Positions 6,697-15,221 of a stretch of 64,000 nucleotides of DNA are shown one piece after another; the stretch's first letter is position 1; every line of letters begins with the position of its first letter. The DNA is taken from positions 14,790 through 78,789 of the forward strand of contig DXFV01000005.1 of assembly GCA_019114265.1 (NCBI GenBank). Reading direction: 5' to 3'. A program made the translations under genes and the position numbers. Under the pieces are notes generated by a model. It worked only from the letters and a program-made list of their open reading frames with translations, ran no database searches and was not told the DNA's origin. This DNA comes from Anaerofilum faecale. Its GTDB lineage: Bacteria; Bacillota; Clostridia; Oscillospirales; Ruminococcaceae.

Positions 6697-9059
6697 GTGG
6701 TCTCTCCTTTTTGTGCCGGGAGTTTCCGGCGTTTTCTGTGCACCAGTACGAGATAGACGGCAAAGACGGCGGCGGCCCCTGCGGCCACCCAGATGCTCTC
6801 CTCAAAGAGCGGCGTTTCATACGAGAAAACGATCGTGCTCTCGCCGGCCGGGCATTCCACCGCCATCAGGCCGTGGTCCACCCGCAGCACCTCTGCCGGC
6901 TCTCCGTTCACCGTGGCCGAGAAGCCGCTGTCGTAGGGGACGGTGAACAGCACGAGGCTGTCCCGGTCCAGCGAGATCCTGCCGCCGAACCCGCTCTGGT
7001 CGGCCCAGACATCGGTCATCGCATGGGCGCGGCGGGCGTCGATGTCCTCCTGCAGCGTGGAGGCCGACAGCCCCCACTCCGTCTGCGGAAGCTCGCCGGC
7101 CAGATCGCCGTATTCCGCTGCCTGCTCGTCGTCCAGCACGATGGCGCGCAGCAGCATCCGCACTTTTTCGCCGTCCGACAGGCCGTCGAACTGCTCCATC
7201 GTCACATAGCTGTCGAAGGCGAAGCCGATGGGCAGGGCGTTTTCATTTTCCCAGATCGCGTAGGCGCCCTGGTCCTCCTGCCGGGTCCAGCCGATCTGGC
7301 CCTCGATCTGCTCCAGCGCCTTGCCGGTGTCGTCCAGCGGCGTCAGCAGATACCGGCAGCCCAAAAAGCTGCGCAGGGCGTTCAGCGTCTCGCCGCTGAG
7401 CTGCTCGGCCGGCTTGGAGGACACGTCCCGCTTGACCCCGATGCTGGGGTAGAATTCCATGATGCTGGGCGCCACCGTGCTGTTGAAAAAGCGGAGGTTC
7501 GATTTGTCCAGCCAGATGCCCACATTGTCCTGTGCGCCGGCGGTGTCGATGCGGCAGAAGCCGTCGTCCTCCAGCTGCACCTCGGTTTTGGCCAGGTACA
7601 TCTCCTCGCGGTAGCCCTTATCCCCTTCCCACTGCGGGAACTTGCCCATCGCAATGTGCAGCACCGAATAGAACACCGAAAATCCCATCACCGCCGCCAG
7701 CAGGGCATTGGTGAACCGGCGGTGCCCCTTCCAGAAGGTGACCACCATCCAGAACAGCGTCAGCGCCAGCAGCGCCTGCAGCATGGTCAGCCAGAACTTG
7801 CTGGCGTACTCGGCCACGCCGAGGCTCCAGCTGCCGTCCTCCTGCACCGGCACAAGGCCGAACACCGCAAAGGACAGGGTGATGGCCAGGGTGGCGCGCA
7901 TGCCCCATTTGAGGTCGATGTCCGGCTGCTCGATGGCCTGCACGGTGGCGGCGCACATCAGCAGAATGGGCATGTAGTACCAGCGGGCGTAATAGCTGGA
8001 ATTGAGCGCATAAAAGCTGGAATTCAGCACCGGCACCATCGCCATCAAAAAACAGAGGAACAAAAGCCGCCGCAAGGCCGTGCGGGGGCGGCTGCGCAGA
8101 TAGGCCAGCACGCCGCACATGCTGACCACCGGCAGATAGGCCGTCATGCTGGTGTGGCGGAATACGCCGTCGGTGAAAACGTTGGGCATATAGCAGGGGT
8201 CCGGCGGCAAAAACAGCGAATAGAAGATGCCGAAATACTGCTGCACCTTGCTGTACAAAAGGAAGCCGAATCCGCTGGAAAGATCGACGGTGCGCGGATT
8301 TTCCGACAGCGACAGCATCGCCGGCCACAGCAGCACCGCCCCCATCAAAACGCCCAGCACCGCCTCCAGCGCAAGGCAGCCGAAGTGGGAAAGCGACAGG
8401 CTGTATTCGCCCGACAAAAGCTTCACAAAGAAATACAGCAGCAGGAACACGACCTGCCCGGCGAAGAAGAAATAGTTGTTGACGAGGTTCAGCGCCACAA
8501 ACACCGCGAACCATCCGTGGCGTTTTTCCAGCACCATCTCGTCCAGCGACCACAAGAGGAACGGGAACAGCGCGATGACGTCCACGAAATGGTTGAAAAA
8601 GACGTTGTAGATGGTGAAGCCCGAAAAGGCGTACAGGCAGGCGCCGATGATGGCCATGTTGCGCCCGCGGCTGTACCGGCGCAGCCACAAAAACGCGCCC
8701 GCGCCCGCCACCGCAAACTTGAGGCACAGCAGCGGGCACATCAGATAGGGCAGCCAGGACGACGGGAACAGCAGGCTGAACCAGAAAAACGGCGAGCCCA
8801 GCAGATAGAACGAATAGCTGTTGACAAAGCTGGAGCCGAGGTCGGTGGCCCAGCTGAACTGTTCGCCGCCCTGCTTGACGAAATCGTTGGCGTACTGCCA
8901 GAAGCTGATCTGCTGGCTGTTGAAGTCGCCCGCGTAGATGAACAGCCCCCCGTCCACGATCTGGAACGGCAGAAAAATCATCGCCGATCCCAGCAAGCAG
9001 AACCAGAACGCGGTCCACACCCCCCGATAGCGGCCCTTTCGCTGCAGCGGCAAGGTCAT
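6693..9059 (-). CDS. YfhO-family multi-pass membrane protein
   Basis: A 788-residue protein with about a dozen membrane helices across residues 12-460, starting with FWFCLLGSAMIFLPFQIVDG, followed by a large extracytoplasmic domain and a last helix near the C-terminus. The early loops hold GDFNSQQISFW and the D/E-containing loop FNHFVDVIALFPFLLW, as in YfhO (DUF6044/GT-C-like) proteins. YfhO members are thought to act in glycosylation of lipoteichoic acid or other envelope glycans. It is transcribed leftwards, with tex behind it (4-base overlap), from a start opposite yfbR. Confidence 0.85.
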   Translation of the reverse strand: MTLPLQRKGRYRGVWTAFWFCLLGSAMIFLPFQIVDGGLFIYAGDFNSQQISFWQYANDFVKQGGEQFSWATDLGSSFVNSYSFYLLGSPFFWFSLLFPSSWLPYLMCPLLCLKFAVAGAGAFLWLRRYSRGRNMAIIGACLYAFSGFTIYNVFFNHFVDVIALFPFLLWSLDEMVLEKRHGWFAVFVALNLVNNYFFFAGQVVFLLLYFFVKLLSGEYSLSLSHFGCLALEAVLGVLMGAVLLWPAMLSLSENPRTVDLSSGFGFLLYSKVQQYFGIFYSLFLPPDPCYMPNVFTDGVFRHTSMTAYLPVVSMCGVLAYLRSRPRTALRRLLFLCFLMAMVPVLNSSFYALNSSYYARWYYMPILLMCAATVQAIEQPDIDLKWGMRATLAITLSFAVFGLVPVQEDGSWSLGVAEYASKFWLTMLQALLALTLFWMVVTFWKGHRRFTNALLAAVMGFSVFYSVLHIAMGKFPQWEGDKGYREEMYLAKTEVQLEDDGFCRIDTAGAQDNVGIWLDKSNLRFFNSTVAPSIMEFYPSIGVKRDVSSKPAEQLSGETLNALRSFLGCRYLLTPLDDTGKALEQIEGQIGWTRQEDQGAYAIWENENALPIGFAFDSYVTMEQFDGLSDGEKVRMLLRAIVLDDEQAAEYGDLAGELPQTEWGLSASTLQEDIDARRAHAMTDVWADQSGFGGRISLDRDSLVLFTVPYDSGFSATVNGEPAEVLRVDHGLMAVECPAGESTIVFSYETPLFEESIWVAAGAAAVFAVYLVLVHRKRRKLPAQKGETT

Positions 9060-9167
9060 TGCAAATCCCTCCGTTTTGGTGAAGATCGCGGCGCAGGCTG
9101 CACCGCAATATGGTTATTTTTATGCCCTTTTTCTCCCCCCTTGCGGGGGAACCGAAAAAGACGGCCA

Positions 9168-9201
9168 ATTATACCATTCCGCTGTCGCTTCATGGTATAA
9201 T
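9168..9201. promoter_or_regulatory. Divergent promoter region with perfect 10-base inverted repeat
   Basis: ATTATACCAT (9168-9177) and ATGGTATAAT (9192-9201) form a perfect inverted repeat with a 14-base spacer, between the leftward yfhO-like gene and rightward yfbR. Each arm ends in a TATAAT -10 box for one direction (9196-9201 rightward; 9173-9168 leftward). Good -35 boxes are not seen, so a symmetrical divergent promoter or an operator are both possible. Confidence 0.6.
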
Positions 9202-9233
9202 ACCGGCAGAACATCCCGAAAGGAGCCTGCCGC

Positions 9234-9830
9234 ATGAAATTGTTTCCGTTCAGCGCCCTTCTGGCGCGCATGAAATACATCCAGCGCTGGAGCCTGATGC
9301 GCACCGCCCGGCCCGAGACCCTCAGCGAACACACCGCCGAGACCGCCCAGCTGGCGCATTTGCTGTGCCTGCTTGCCCGCGCGCGGTACGGCGCGCCGGT
9401 CCGCCCCGAAGCGGTGGCGGTGGCGGCGCTGTATCACGACGCCGCCGAGATCCTCACCGGCGACATGCCCACCCCCGTGAAATACAAGAGCGAGGGGATG
9501 CTGCGCGCCTACCGCGCCATCGAGGCCGAGAGCCTGCACACGATGCGCCGGATGCTGCCGCCCGACATCCAGCCCGCGCTGGCGCCCTATCTGGACGAGA
9601 GCGGCCTGAACGAGGAGGAGCGGCGTCTGCTGAAGGCGGCCGACCGGCTGTCGGCCATCATCAAGTGCACCGAGGAGTGCCGCACCGGCAACCGCGAGTT
9701 TGCCAGCGCGCTGGAGCAGCAGATGCAGGCGCTGGCCGACATGCACTGCCCGGCGGCCGACGATTTCGTGCGCACCATGCTGCCCTGCTACGAGCAGAAC
9801 CTGGACGAGCTGACCCGGATGGCGCTGTGA
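9234..9830 (+). CDS. yfbR: YfbR-type 5'-deoxynucleotidase (HD domain)
   Basis: A 198-residue HD-domain phosphohydrolase. Metal-binding residues are visible as SEHTAE near 31-36 and YHDAAEILTGDMPTPVKY near 66-83, the signature of YfbR, and KAADRLSAIIKC supplies a further Asp. YfbR removes the 5'-phosphate from deoxynucleoside monophosphates and takes part in dNTP balance. The ATG at 9234 has AAAGGAG 9 bases upstream. It ends 4 bases before the convergent dus stop. Confidence 0.92.
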   Translation: MKLFPFSALLARMKYIQRWSLMRTARPETLSEHTAETAQLAHLLCLLARARYGAPVRPEAVAVAALYHDAAEILTGDMPTPVKYKSEGMLRAYRAIEAESLHTMRRMLPPDIQPALAPYLDESGLNEEERRLLKAADRLSAIIKCTEECRTGNREFASALEQQMQALADMHCPAADDFVRTMLPCYEQNLDELTRMAL

Positions 9831-9834
9831 AGGT

Positions 9835-10821
9835 TCAGCGGTCGGGGTTTTCGCGCAGGATGCGCTCGATCAGCGCGTCGAGGTCGGCCATGCTGGACAG
9901 CTGGCAGCAGGCGCGGCGCAGCGACGGCGCACCCGGCAGCCCCCGCATATAATAGATAGCGCTGCTTCGCGCCTGGCTCATGGCCACATACTCGCCCTTT
10001 TCGGCCACCATGTCGGCCACCTGCCCGCGCAGGAGGCTCATCCGCTCGGCAAGGCCGGGGGCGGGCGGGATCTCCCTGCCCTCCAGCGCCGCTTTGATCT
10101 GCGCGAACAGCCAGGGGGCGCCCAGCGCGCCGCGGCCCACCATCACGCCGTCGCAGCCGGTGGCGGACAGAAGATCCAGCGCCTGCTGCGCGGTGGAGAT
10201 ATCGCCGTTGGCCAGCACCGGGATCCGCACCGCCTGCTTGACGGCGGCGATCCATTCCGGGTGGATGCCGGGGTGGTACATCTCGGCGCGGGTGCGTCCG
10301 TGCACCGCCAGCAGCGCCACCCCCGCGTCCTCGCAGCGCTTGGCCAGCTCGACGGCGGTGATGGTGTCCTCGTCCCAGCCGATGCGCATTTTCACGGTGA
10401 CCGGGCGGCTGCCGGCCGCTTTCACCACCGCCGCGGCGATGCGCCCGGCCAAAGCCGGGTCCTTCATCAGGGCGCTGCCCGCGCCGCTGCCGGTGATCTT
10501 GGGCGCGGGGCAGCCCATGTTGATGTCGTAGAAATCGAATGCATATCCGGCGATCAGCTCGGCGGCCTGTGCCATCGTGTCCGGCTCGGCGCCGAACAGC
10601 TGCACGCCGTAGGGGGCGCAGTTTTCGCCGTTCTCGATCAGGCGCGGGCTTTTCTTGTCGCCCAAGGTCAGGGCCTTGGCGCTGACCATCTCGCTGACGG
10701 TGAAGCTGGCGCCCCAGCGGGCGGCCAGGCGGCGCTGGGCCGCATCGGTGAAACCGGCCATCGGCGCAAGGGCCGCGCCCGGTGCAAGGGCCAGCGGCCC
10801 GATGTGGATGCGTGTGTTCAA
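9835..10821 (-). CDS. dus: tRNA-dihydrouridine synthase
   Basis: About 328 residues of a FMN-dependent TIM barrel. LAPMAGFTD at the start, INMGCPAPKITGSGAGSAL with the catalytic Cys, VKMRIGW, AVHGRTRAEMYHPG and NGDIST are all diagnostic of Dus enzymes that reduce uridine in the tRNA D-loop. The frame stays open far upstream antisense to polA, but the family start corresponds to LNTRIHIG, giving a TTG start at 10821 with GAGGG 5 bases upstream. It is convergent with yfbR and divergent from polA. Confidence 0.92.
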   Translation of the reverse strand: MNTRIHIGPLALAPGAALAPMAGFTDAAQRRLAARWGASFTVSEMVSAKALTLGDKKSPRLIENGENCAPYGVQLFGAEPDTMAQAAELIAGYAFDFYDINMGCPAPKITGSGAGSALMKDPALAGRIAAAVVKAAGSRPVTVKMRIGWDEDTITAVELAKRCEDAGVALLAVHGRTRAEMYHPGIHPEWIAAVKQAVRIPVLANGDISTAQQALDLLSATGCDGVMVGRGALGAPWLFAQIKAALEGREIPPAPGLAERMSLLRGQVADMVAEKGEYVAMSQARSSAIYYMRGLPGAPSLRRACCQLSSMADLDALIERILRENPDR

Positions 10822-10886
10822 AATATCCCTCGTTCTCCTCTGCGGCGGGCGGCGGACGCCCGCGGTTGAACCGTATACAGCATTTA

Positions 10887-10918
10887 TTGTACCATAAATC
10901 CCGCCGATGTGGTATACT
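10887..10918 (+). promoter_or_regulatory. Possible polA promoter
   Basis: A TATACT -10 box at 10913-10918 lies about 40 bases before the polA start. The best -35 candidate, TTGTAC at 10887-10892, gives a spacer of 20 bases, which is longer than usual, so only the -10 is convincing. Confidence 0.35.
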
Positions 10919-10956
10919 AAACCTGTCTGTATTTCACTTTCAAAGGAGGCTGCCCC

Positions 10957-13479
10957 GTGAAACTTCTGGTATTGGACGGCAACAGCATCGTCAACCGCGC
11001 ATTTTACGGCATCAAGCTGCTGACCACCAAAAACGGCCAGTACACCAACGCCATCTATGGCTTTTTGAATATTCTGCATAAGCTTTTGCAGGACGAGCGC
11101 CCCGACGAGGTGGCCATCGCCTTCGACCGCAAGGCCCCCACCTTCCGCCACAAGCTGTACGACCAGTACAAGGGCACCCGCAAGGGGATGCCGGAGGAGC
11201 TGGCCGCCCAGATGCCCCTGCTGAAGGAACTGCTGGCGGCGCTGGGGTTCGTGATGGTGAGCCTGGAGGGCTACGAGGCCGACGACATCCTGGGCACCCT
11301 CGCCGCCGCCGCCGAGGCGCGGGGCGACGAGTGCCGGCTGGCCACCGGCGACCGCGACAGCCTGCAGCTGGCCGGCCCGCACACGGCGGTGCTGCTGGCC
11401 TCCACCAGGGCGGGGCGCAGCGAGACGGTCGTGATGGATGAGGCCGCCGTGACCGAAAAATACGGCGTGTCCCCCCGCCAGCTGATCGAGGTGAAGGCGC
11501 TGATGGGCGACACCAGCGACAACATCCCCGGCGTGGCCGGGATCGGAGAAAAGACCGCTCTTGCGCTGATCTCCGCCTTTGGTTCGCTGGACGGCGTGTA
11601 CGAGAACCTGGACGACGGGCGCATCAAGCCCGGCCAGCGCAAAAAGCTGGCCGAGCACGAGGCCGAGGCGCGCCTGTCCCGCACGCTGGCCGAGATCGAC
11701 TGCCATGTGCCCATCGACACCGCGCCCGGCCACTACCGCCGCACCGGGGGCGACCCCGCTGCCGCCGCCGCGCTGCTGGCCGGGCTGGAGATGCCCGCGA
11801 TGCTGGAGAAGTTCGGCATGGAAGCGCAGGCCGCCCCCGCCGCCGACCTGCCCGCCGTTTCCGCCGCCCCGCTGGAAGGGCACCGGGTGGAGGGCGCCGC
11901 CTGCATCCTGCCCGCCGAGACCGGCTGGGCCGTGGTGGACGGCGATGGCGTCTGGCTGGCCGCCGAGCACAGCGAGGCGCTGACCGCCCTGCTGGCCGAC
12001 CCGTTCGTGCAGCTGCGGGTGTTCGACGCAAAGCCGCTGTACAAGCAGGCGCTGGCCGCCGGGGTGCGCTGCAAAACCATCGCCTTCGACGGCGCGCTGG
12101 CCGCCTATCTGCTCAACCCCTCCGCCAGCGACTACTCCCCCGCCCGTCTGGGCGCGGAATACGGCATCCAGCCGGCGTTTGCCTGCGAGGAATGCCCCGC
12201 CGCGGGCATGGCCGCCGCCCTGCTGGACAAGCTGGACGCCGCCTGCCGCGAGGCCGGGATGGACCGGCTGCTGGAGGAGATCGAGCTGCCGCTGGCCGCC
12301 GTGCTGGCCGAGATGGAGCTGCTGGGCGTGCAGGTGGACGAGGAGGGGCTGGTGGAGTTCGGCGCCGAGCTGCGCGCCAGGCTGGAGACCCTGCTGGCCG
12401 AGATCTACGACGAGGTGGGCTACACCTTCAACCTCAACAGTCCCAAGCAGCTGGGCGAAGCGCTGTTCGACAAGCTGGGCCTGCCGCCCCGCAAAAAGAC
12501 CAAGAGCGGCTATTCCACCGACGCCGACACGCTGGACAGCCTGCGCAATTACCATCCTGTCATCGACAAGATTCTGGAATACCGCGTGTATCAGAAGCTC
12601 AACTCCACCTATGCCGAGGGGCTGTTGAAGGTGATCGGGGAAGACGGGCGCATCCACTCCACCTTCCGCCAGACCGAGACCCGCACCGGGCGCATCTCCT
12701 CCAACGAGCCGAACCTGCAGAACATCCCCATCCGCACCGAGCTGGGCAGCCGCCTGCGCCGGTATTTCACCGCGAAGGAGGGCTGTGTGCTGCTGGACGC
12801 CGACTACAGCCAGATCGAGCTGCGCATCATGGCCCACATCTCGGGCGACGAGGCGATGCGGGAGGCCTTCCGCCACGGCGCCGACATCCACCGCGCCACC
12901 GCCAGCCGCCTGTACCAGCTGCCGCCCGAGGAAGTGACGCCCCGCATGCGCAGCTCGGTGAAGGCGGTGAACTTCGGCATCCTCTACGGCAAGGGGGCCT
13001 ACAGCCTCAGCCGGGACCTGAGGGTGTCTGTGAAAGAGGCCGACGACTTCATCAAAGCCTATCTGGGCGCCTATCCCAAGGTGAAGGAATATATGGACCG
13101 GGTGGTGGCCGAGGGCATCGAAAAGGGCTATGTGACCACCCTGTACGGACGCCGCCGCCTGCTGCCGGAGCTGTCCAGCTCCAACCGCAACATCCGGGCG
13201 CAGGGCGAGCGGATGGCGCTGAACACCCCCATCCAGGGCACCGCCGCCGACATCATCAAGCTGGCGATGGTGAAGGTGGCGAACCGTTTGGCCGCCGAGA
13301 GCCTGCAGGCGCGTCTGATTTTGCAGGTGCACGACGAGCTGATCGTGGAGTGCCCGCTGGAGGAGGCCGACAGGGCCGCCGCCATCCTGAAAGAGGAGAT
13401 GGAGCAGGCCGCGCAGCTGTCGGTGCCGCTGACCGCCGAGGTGCAGCGCGGGCAGAACTGGCTGGAGGCGCACGGATGA
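10957..13479 (+). CDS. polA: DNA polymerase I
   Basis: An 840-residue family A polymerase. Residues 1 to about 290 form the 5'-3' nuclease (LVLDGNSIVNRAFYGI, EGYEADDILGT, MGDTSDNIPGVAGIGEKTA). The middle, about 300-450, is a decayed 3'-5' exonuclease fold without the DxE motif, as in many Gram-positive PolA. The polymerase domain has motif A DYSQIELRI (near 615), motif B RSSVKAVNFGILYGKGAYSL and motif C QVHDELIVE. It acts in Okazaki fragment processing and repair. The start is a GTG at 10957 with AAAGGAGG 10 bases upstream. Its last bases overlap rimI as ATGA. Confidence 0.97.
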   Translation: MKLLVLDGNSIVNRAFYGIKLLTTKNGQYTNAIYGFLNILHKLLQDERPDEVAIAFDRKAPTFRHKLYDQYKGTRKGMPEELAAQMPLLKELLAALGFVMVSLEGYEADDILGTLAAAAEARGDECRLATGDRDSLQLAGPHTAVLLASTRAGRSETVVMDEAAVTEKYGVSPRQLIEVKALMGDTSDNIPGVAGIGEKTALALISAFGSLDGVYENLDDGRIKPGQRKKLAEHEAEARLSRTLAEIDCHVPIDTAPGHYRRTGGDPAAAAALLAGLEMPAMLEKFGMEAQAAPAADLPAVSAAPLEGHRVEGAACILPAETGWAVVDGDGVWLAAEHSEALTALLADPFVQLRVFDAKPLYKQALAAGVRCKTIAFDGALAAYLLNPSASDYSPARLGAEYGIQPAFACEECPAAGMAAALLDKLDAACREAGMDRLLEEIELPLAAVLAEMELLGVQVDEEGLVEFGAELRARLETLLAEIYDEVGYTFNLNSPKQLGEALFDKLGLPPRKKTKSGYSTDADTLDSLRNYHPVIDKILEYRVYQKLNSTYAEGLLKVIGEDGRIHSTFRQTETRTGRISSNEPNLQNIPIRTELGSRLRRYFTAKEGCVLLDADYSQIELRIMAHISGDEAMREAFRHGADIHRATASRLYQLPPEEVTPRMRSSVKAVNFGILYGKGAYSLSRDLRVSVKEADDFIKAYLGAYPKVKEYMDRVVAEGIEKGYVTTLYGRRRLLPELSSSNRNIRAQGERMALNTPIQGTAADIIKLAMVKVANRLAAESLQARLILQVHDELIVECPLEEADRAAAILKEEMEQAAQLSVPLTAEVQRGQNWLEAHG

Positions 13480-13913
13480 GCTGGACAGTGGAACCGATGC
13501 GGCCGGAGGAGCTGGCCGTCTGCGCCGCCATCGAGCGGCACGCCCCCGACCCCTGGACCGAGGCCCAGCTGGCCGAGGAGCTTTCCTTTGAGGGGGCGCG
13601 GCTGTTCGTGGTGCGGCGGGGGGACGCCATCGCCGGGCTGGCGGCGTTCCAGCTGGCGGCCGACGAGGCCAGCCTGAACACCGTCACCATCCACCCCTCC
13701 TTCCGGCGGCAGGGGGCCGCCAGCGCGCTGCTGTGCGGGGCGCTGGAGGCGCTGAAGGCCGAAGGGGCGGCGGTCTGTTTTCTGGAGGTGCGCAGCCGGA
13801 ACACGCCCGCGCTGGCGCTGTACGACGCGCTGGGGTTTTCCCGCGCCGGGCTGCGCAGGCGGTTTTTCACGAATCCCCCCGACGACGCCATCGTGATGAA
13901 CAGGCTGCTGTGA
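13476..13913 (+). CDS. rimI: RimI-like ribosomal-protein-alanine N-acetyltransferase
   Basis: A 145-residue GNAT protein. It has the RimI-type lead WTVEPMRPEELAVCAAIE, SLNTVTIHPSFRRQGAASALL (acetyl-CoA binding loop), FLEVRSRNTPALALYDALGF and the ending DDAIVMNRLL. RimI acetylates the N-terminal alanine of S18 in E. coli. The ATG at 13476 overlaps the polA stop by 4 bases and tsaD follows 49 bases later; rimI next to tsaD/tsaB is a common arrangement. Confidence 0.9.
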   Translation: MSWTVEPMRPEELAVCAAIERHAPDPWTEAQLAEELSFEGARLFVVRRGDAIAGLAAFQLAADEASLNTVTIHPSFRRQGAASALLCGALEALKAEGAAVCFLEVRSRNTPALALYDALGFSRAGLRRRFFTNPPDDAIVMNRLL

Positions 13914-13962
13914 GCGGTGCAGCCCCCCATTTTTCTGTATAAAACGAAAGGAAATTTCCGGA

Positions 13963-14969
13963 ATGTATATTTTAGGAATTGAATCGACCTGCGACGAGAG
14001 GCGGTGGCGGTGGTGGAGGACGGCCGGAAGGTGCTGTCCAGCACGATTGCGTCCAGCGCCGCCGAGCAGAACCTGTACGGCGGTGTGGTGCCCGAGATCG
14101 CCAGCCGCCGCCACATCGAATCGATCAGCGCCACCGCGCGGCTGGCGCTGGAACAGGCCGGGCTGCCGCTGTCCGCCATCGACGCGGTGGCGGTGAGCTT
14201 TGCGCCGGGCCTGATCGGCGCGGTGCTGGTGGGGGTGAACTTCGCCAAGGGGCTGGCCTATGCCGCGGGCAAGCCGCTGATCCCGGTGCACCATCTGCGC
14301 GGCCATGTGGCCGCCCTCTATCTCACCCACCCCGCGCTGGAGCCGCCCTTCCTCTGCATGGTGGCCAGCGGCGGGCACAGCCACATCGTGCAGGTGGAGA
14401 GCTACACACGCTTCCGGGTGCTGGGCCGCACGGTGGACGACGCCGCCGGCGAGGCGTTCGACAAGGTGAGCCGCACGCTGGGGCTGGGATACCCGGGCGG
14501 GCCGGCCGTCAGCCGCGCCGCGCAGAGCGGCGACCCCAGGGCCTACAAGCTGCCGGTGCCCCATGTGGACGGCCGCTACAACGTGAGCTTTTCCGGCCTG
14601 AAAACCGCCGTGCTGAACGTGGTGAACCAGGCCAAAATGAAGGGCGAGGAGGTCAGCGTGCCGGACCTGGCCGCCAGCTTCGAGTGGCGCATCACCGACA
14701 TCCTGGCCGAAAAGCTGCTGCTGGCCGCCGCAGACACCCACGCCCCGGTGATCTGTCTGGCGGGCGGTGTGGCCGCGAACCGCCAGCTGCGCAGCCAGCT
14801 GGAAGCGGGCGCCAAAAAGCTGGGTATCCGGCTGCAGCTGCCCGCTTTGCAGTACTGCGGCGACAACGCCGCCATGATCGCGGCGCAGGGATACTACGAA
14901 TATCTGGCCGGGAATCTGGCCGGCCCGGACCTCAACGGCCTGGCCACTTTGCCCATCGACTATCAGTGA
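13963..14969 (+). pseudogene. tsaD: tRNA t6A threonylcarbamoyltransferase TsaD, one-base frameshift near the start
   Basis: Reading from the ATG at 13963 gives MYILGIESTCDE, the exact TsaD start, but after the GAG at 13996-13998 the frame is lost. From 14001 the rest of TsaD continues in another frame (AVAVVEDGRKVL to the end at 14969), with HHLRGHVAALYL for metal binding, SGGHSHIV, DDAAGEAFDKVSR and LAGGVAANRQLR. Restoring one base in the codon now read as AG (13999-14000) would give an intact protein of about 335 residues. TsaD makes the t6A37 tRNA modification and is essential in most bacteria, so a sequencing or assembly error is more likely than a true loss. It is the third gene of polA-rimI-tsaD. 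Confidence 0.9.
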
Positions 14970-15013
14970 CCGCGCAGAGTGCCGCAAATCTGTACCCCGT
15001 TCAAATACATATT

Positions 15014-15055
15014 GTCCCGGTTCTGCAATTTGTGCGCAGAATCGGGACTTTTTTT
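15014..15055 (+). terminator. Rho-independent terminator after tsaD
   Basis: Stem GTCCCGGTTCTGC / GCAGAATCGGGAC (one G-T pair), 8-base loop, then T7 at 15049-15055. It closes the polA-rimI-tsaD unit about 45 bases after the tsaD stop. Confidence 0.88.
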
Positions 15056-15141
15056 GCTTTGTGTGTGCGTTCCTCGCACACATTTGTATGTTCTGTATAT
15101 TTTTCGTTCACTTTTTGTTAAATAATTATGAAAATTAGCCC

Positions 15142-15170
15142 TGTTTTTTATCCGCACGATTCGCTATAAT
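15142..15170 (+). promoter_or_regulatory. Probable serC-serA promoter
   Basis: A perfect TATAAT -10 box at 15165-15170 in an A+T-rich stretch, 52 bases before the serC start; the -35 position 17 bases upstream reads TGTTTT, which is weak. Confidence 0.5.
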
Positions 15171-15221
15171 TAGTAGCAACACTTTGGTGTGTTAAAGCAA
15201 CTGTTTCAGGAGGGAGTACAA

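Noticed and set aside
9128..9148. GC hairpin CCCCCTTGCGGGGG between yfhO-like gene and yfbR, as a terminator
   Set aside because: The T-rich tract is before, not after, the hairpin in the plus direction, and no T run follows in the minus direction.
10822..13473. Very long minus-strand open frame antisense to polA (continues into dus)
   Set aside because: Low-complexity His/Gln/Gly/Val composition is the mirror of GC-rich polA codons; only the end (from 10821) matches a real family, the Dus enzyme.
15056..15221. Serine- or glycine-sensing riboswitch before serC
   Set aside because: The space between the -10 and the start is only about 50 bases and has no paired structure that fits a known class.
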